Of a DNA stretch of 64,000 nt, positions 63,031 through 64,000 are shown piece by piece. The stretch covers positions 76,577,227 to 76,641,226 of the forward strand of contig BTPG01000006.1 of the NCBI GenBank assembly GCA_036245525.1, read 5' to 3'. Each line of letters starts with the position of its first letter. The first letter of the stretch is position 1. The position numbers and the translations under genes were made by a program. The notes beneath the pieces were generated by a model. That model was not told the origin of the DNA and did no database searches. It saw only the letters and a list, made by a program, of their open reading frames with translations. This stretch comes from Semisulcospira habei (lineage: Eukaryota > Mollusca > Gastropoda > Semisulcospiridae).

Positions 63031-63270
63031 GTCTTCAGGCCCCGCCACACATGCCGATTGTGCCCCGATTTTGTAGCAGATTCCAATCCGATTGCGAGAG
63101 GACGGATGACGTCAGAATGCCTCTTTGGCATCCGATCCGATCCCAATAGGCCTTATTCACGCGGCGGCCATTTTGAATCGCAAACGAGGCTAGCCACGCA
63201 AGCCGATTCATCGAAGATGGCGACCGCAACTAGTTCTGTTTATTGGAGGTTCCGCGTTTTCGCAAGGCGA
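63031..63270. other. Unassigned sequence left of the CA satellites
   Basis: It contains ATCCGATCCGATCCCAAT and AAGATGGCGACCGCAAC, with a short plus-strand frame from the ATG at about 63219. It could be a DNA transposon end or the start of a gene leaving the window. Nothing here is conserved enough to decide. Confidence 0.35.
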
Positions 63271-63283
63271 TGTAGAGAGATGG

Positions 63284-63915
<632 letters not shown>

Positions 63916-64000
63916 CAGTCAGATAACGCATGATGACTGTTTCTCGAGTTATGCGTTGCAATCACGCACGCACGCATTAATGTGTGCCAGATGCTGGTGC

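Overview
The window looks like a piece of a repeat-rich invertebrate animal genome, most likely a mollusc (probably a gastropod). I infer this from spliceosomal introns, a secreted multi-MAM gene, many (CA)n, (GA)n and (GATA)n microsatellites, and the mix of DIRS, Penelope-like, Polinton/Maverick, PIF/Harbinger, Tc1, I-like, L2-like, Rex1-like and RTE-like elements. The species cannot be fixed from sequence alone.

0-27.2 kb: one host gene on the minus strand. It starts at 27174 with a signal-peptide exon and runs off the left edge. Twelve exons can be placed with consensus splice sites and fully compatible phases. They encode a signal peptide, three complete MAM domains (each split over three exons with the same phase pattern), a Thr/Ala/Pro linker exon, and the first exon of a fourth MAM domain. 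Its introns hold most of the mobile DNA on the left side: a solo LTR inside a MITE, an ~11.5 kb DIRS-like element with inverted terminal repeats that itself carries four nested insertions, a Tc1 element carrying a tRNA-derived SINE, and many TTAA-flanked foldback MITEs.

27.2-35 kb: the presumptive promoter side of the MAM gene contains two related hairpin MITEs, one with a perfect 62-bp palindrome. Intergenic DNA follows, with more foldback MITEs, a ~1.3 kb inverted-repeat element, and a striking ~1.8 kb palindromic Penelope-like insertion. That insertion is two head-to-head GIY-YIG fragments with hammerhead-like motifs, flanked as a unit by a 13-bp direct repeat.

35-58.8 kb: one large AT-rich composite bounded by ~300-400 bp inverted repeats. 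It is a decayed Polinton/Maverick with remnants of a major capsid protein, packaging ATPase, protein-primed-type DNA polymerase B, retroviral-type integrase and several small uncharacterised genes. It was later hit by an L2-like LINE, a Rex1-like LINE, a Penelope tail, a Tc1 end and a 7.5 kb PIF/Harbinger transposon (TAA target duplication). In the Harbinger element, the MADF-protein gene (+) and the transposase gene (-) are interlocked: each has exons inside an intron of the other.

58.8-64 kb: C-rich low-complexity DNA with a ~190-bp direct repeat, a degenerate RTE-like LINE on the minus strand that has lost its RT catalytic motif, and CA-rich satellite DNA at the right edge. I see no rRNA, no genuine tRNA gene and no CRISPR.
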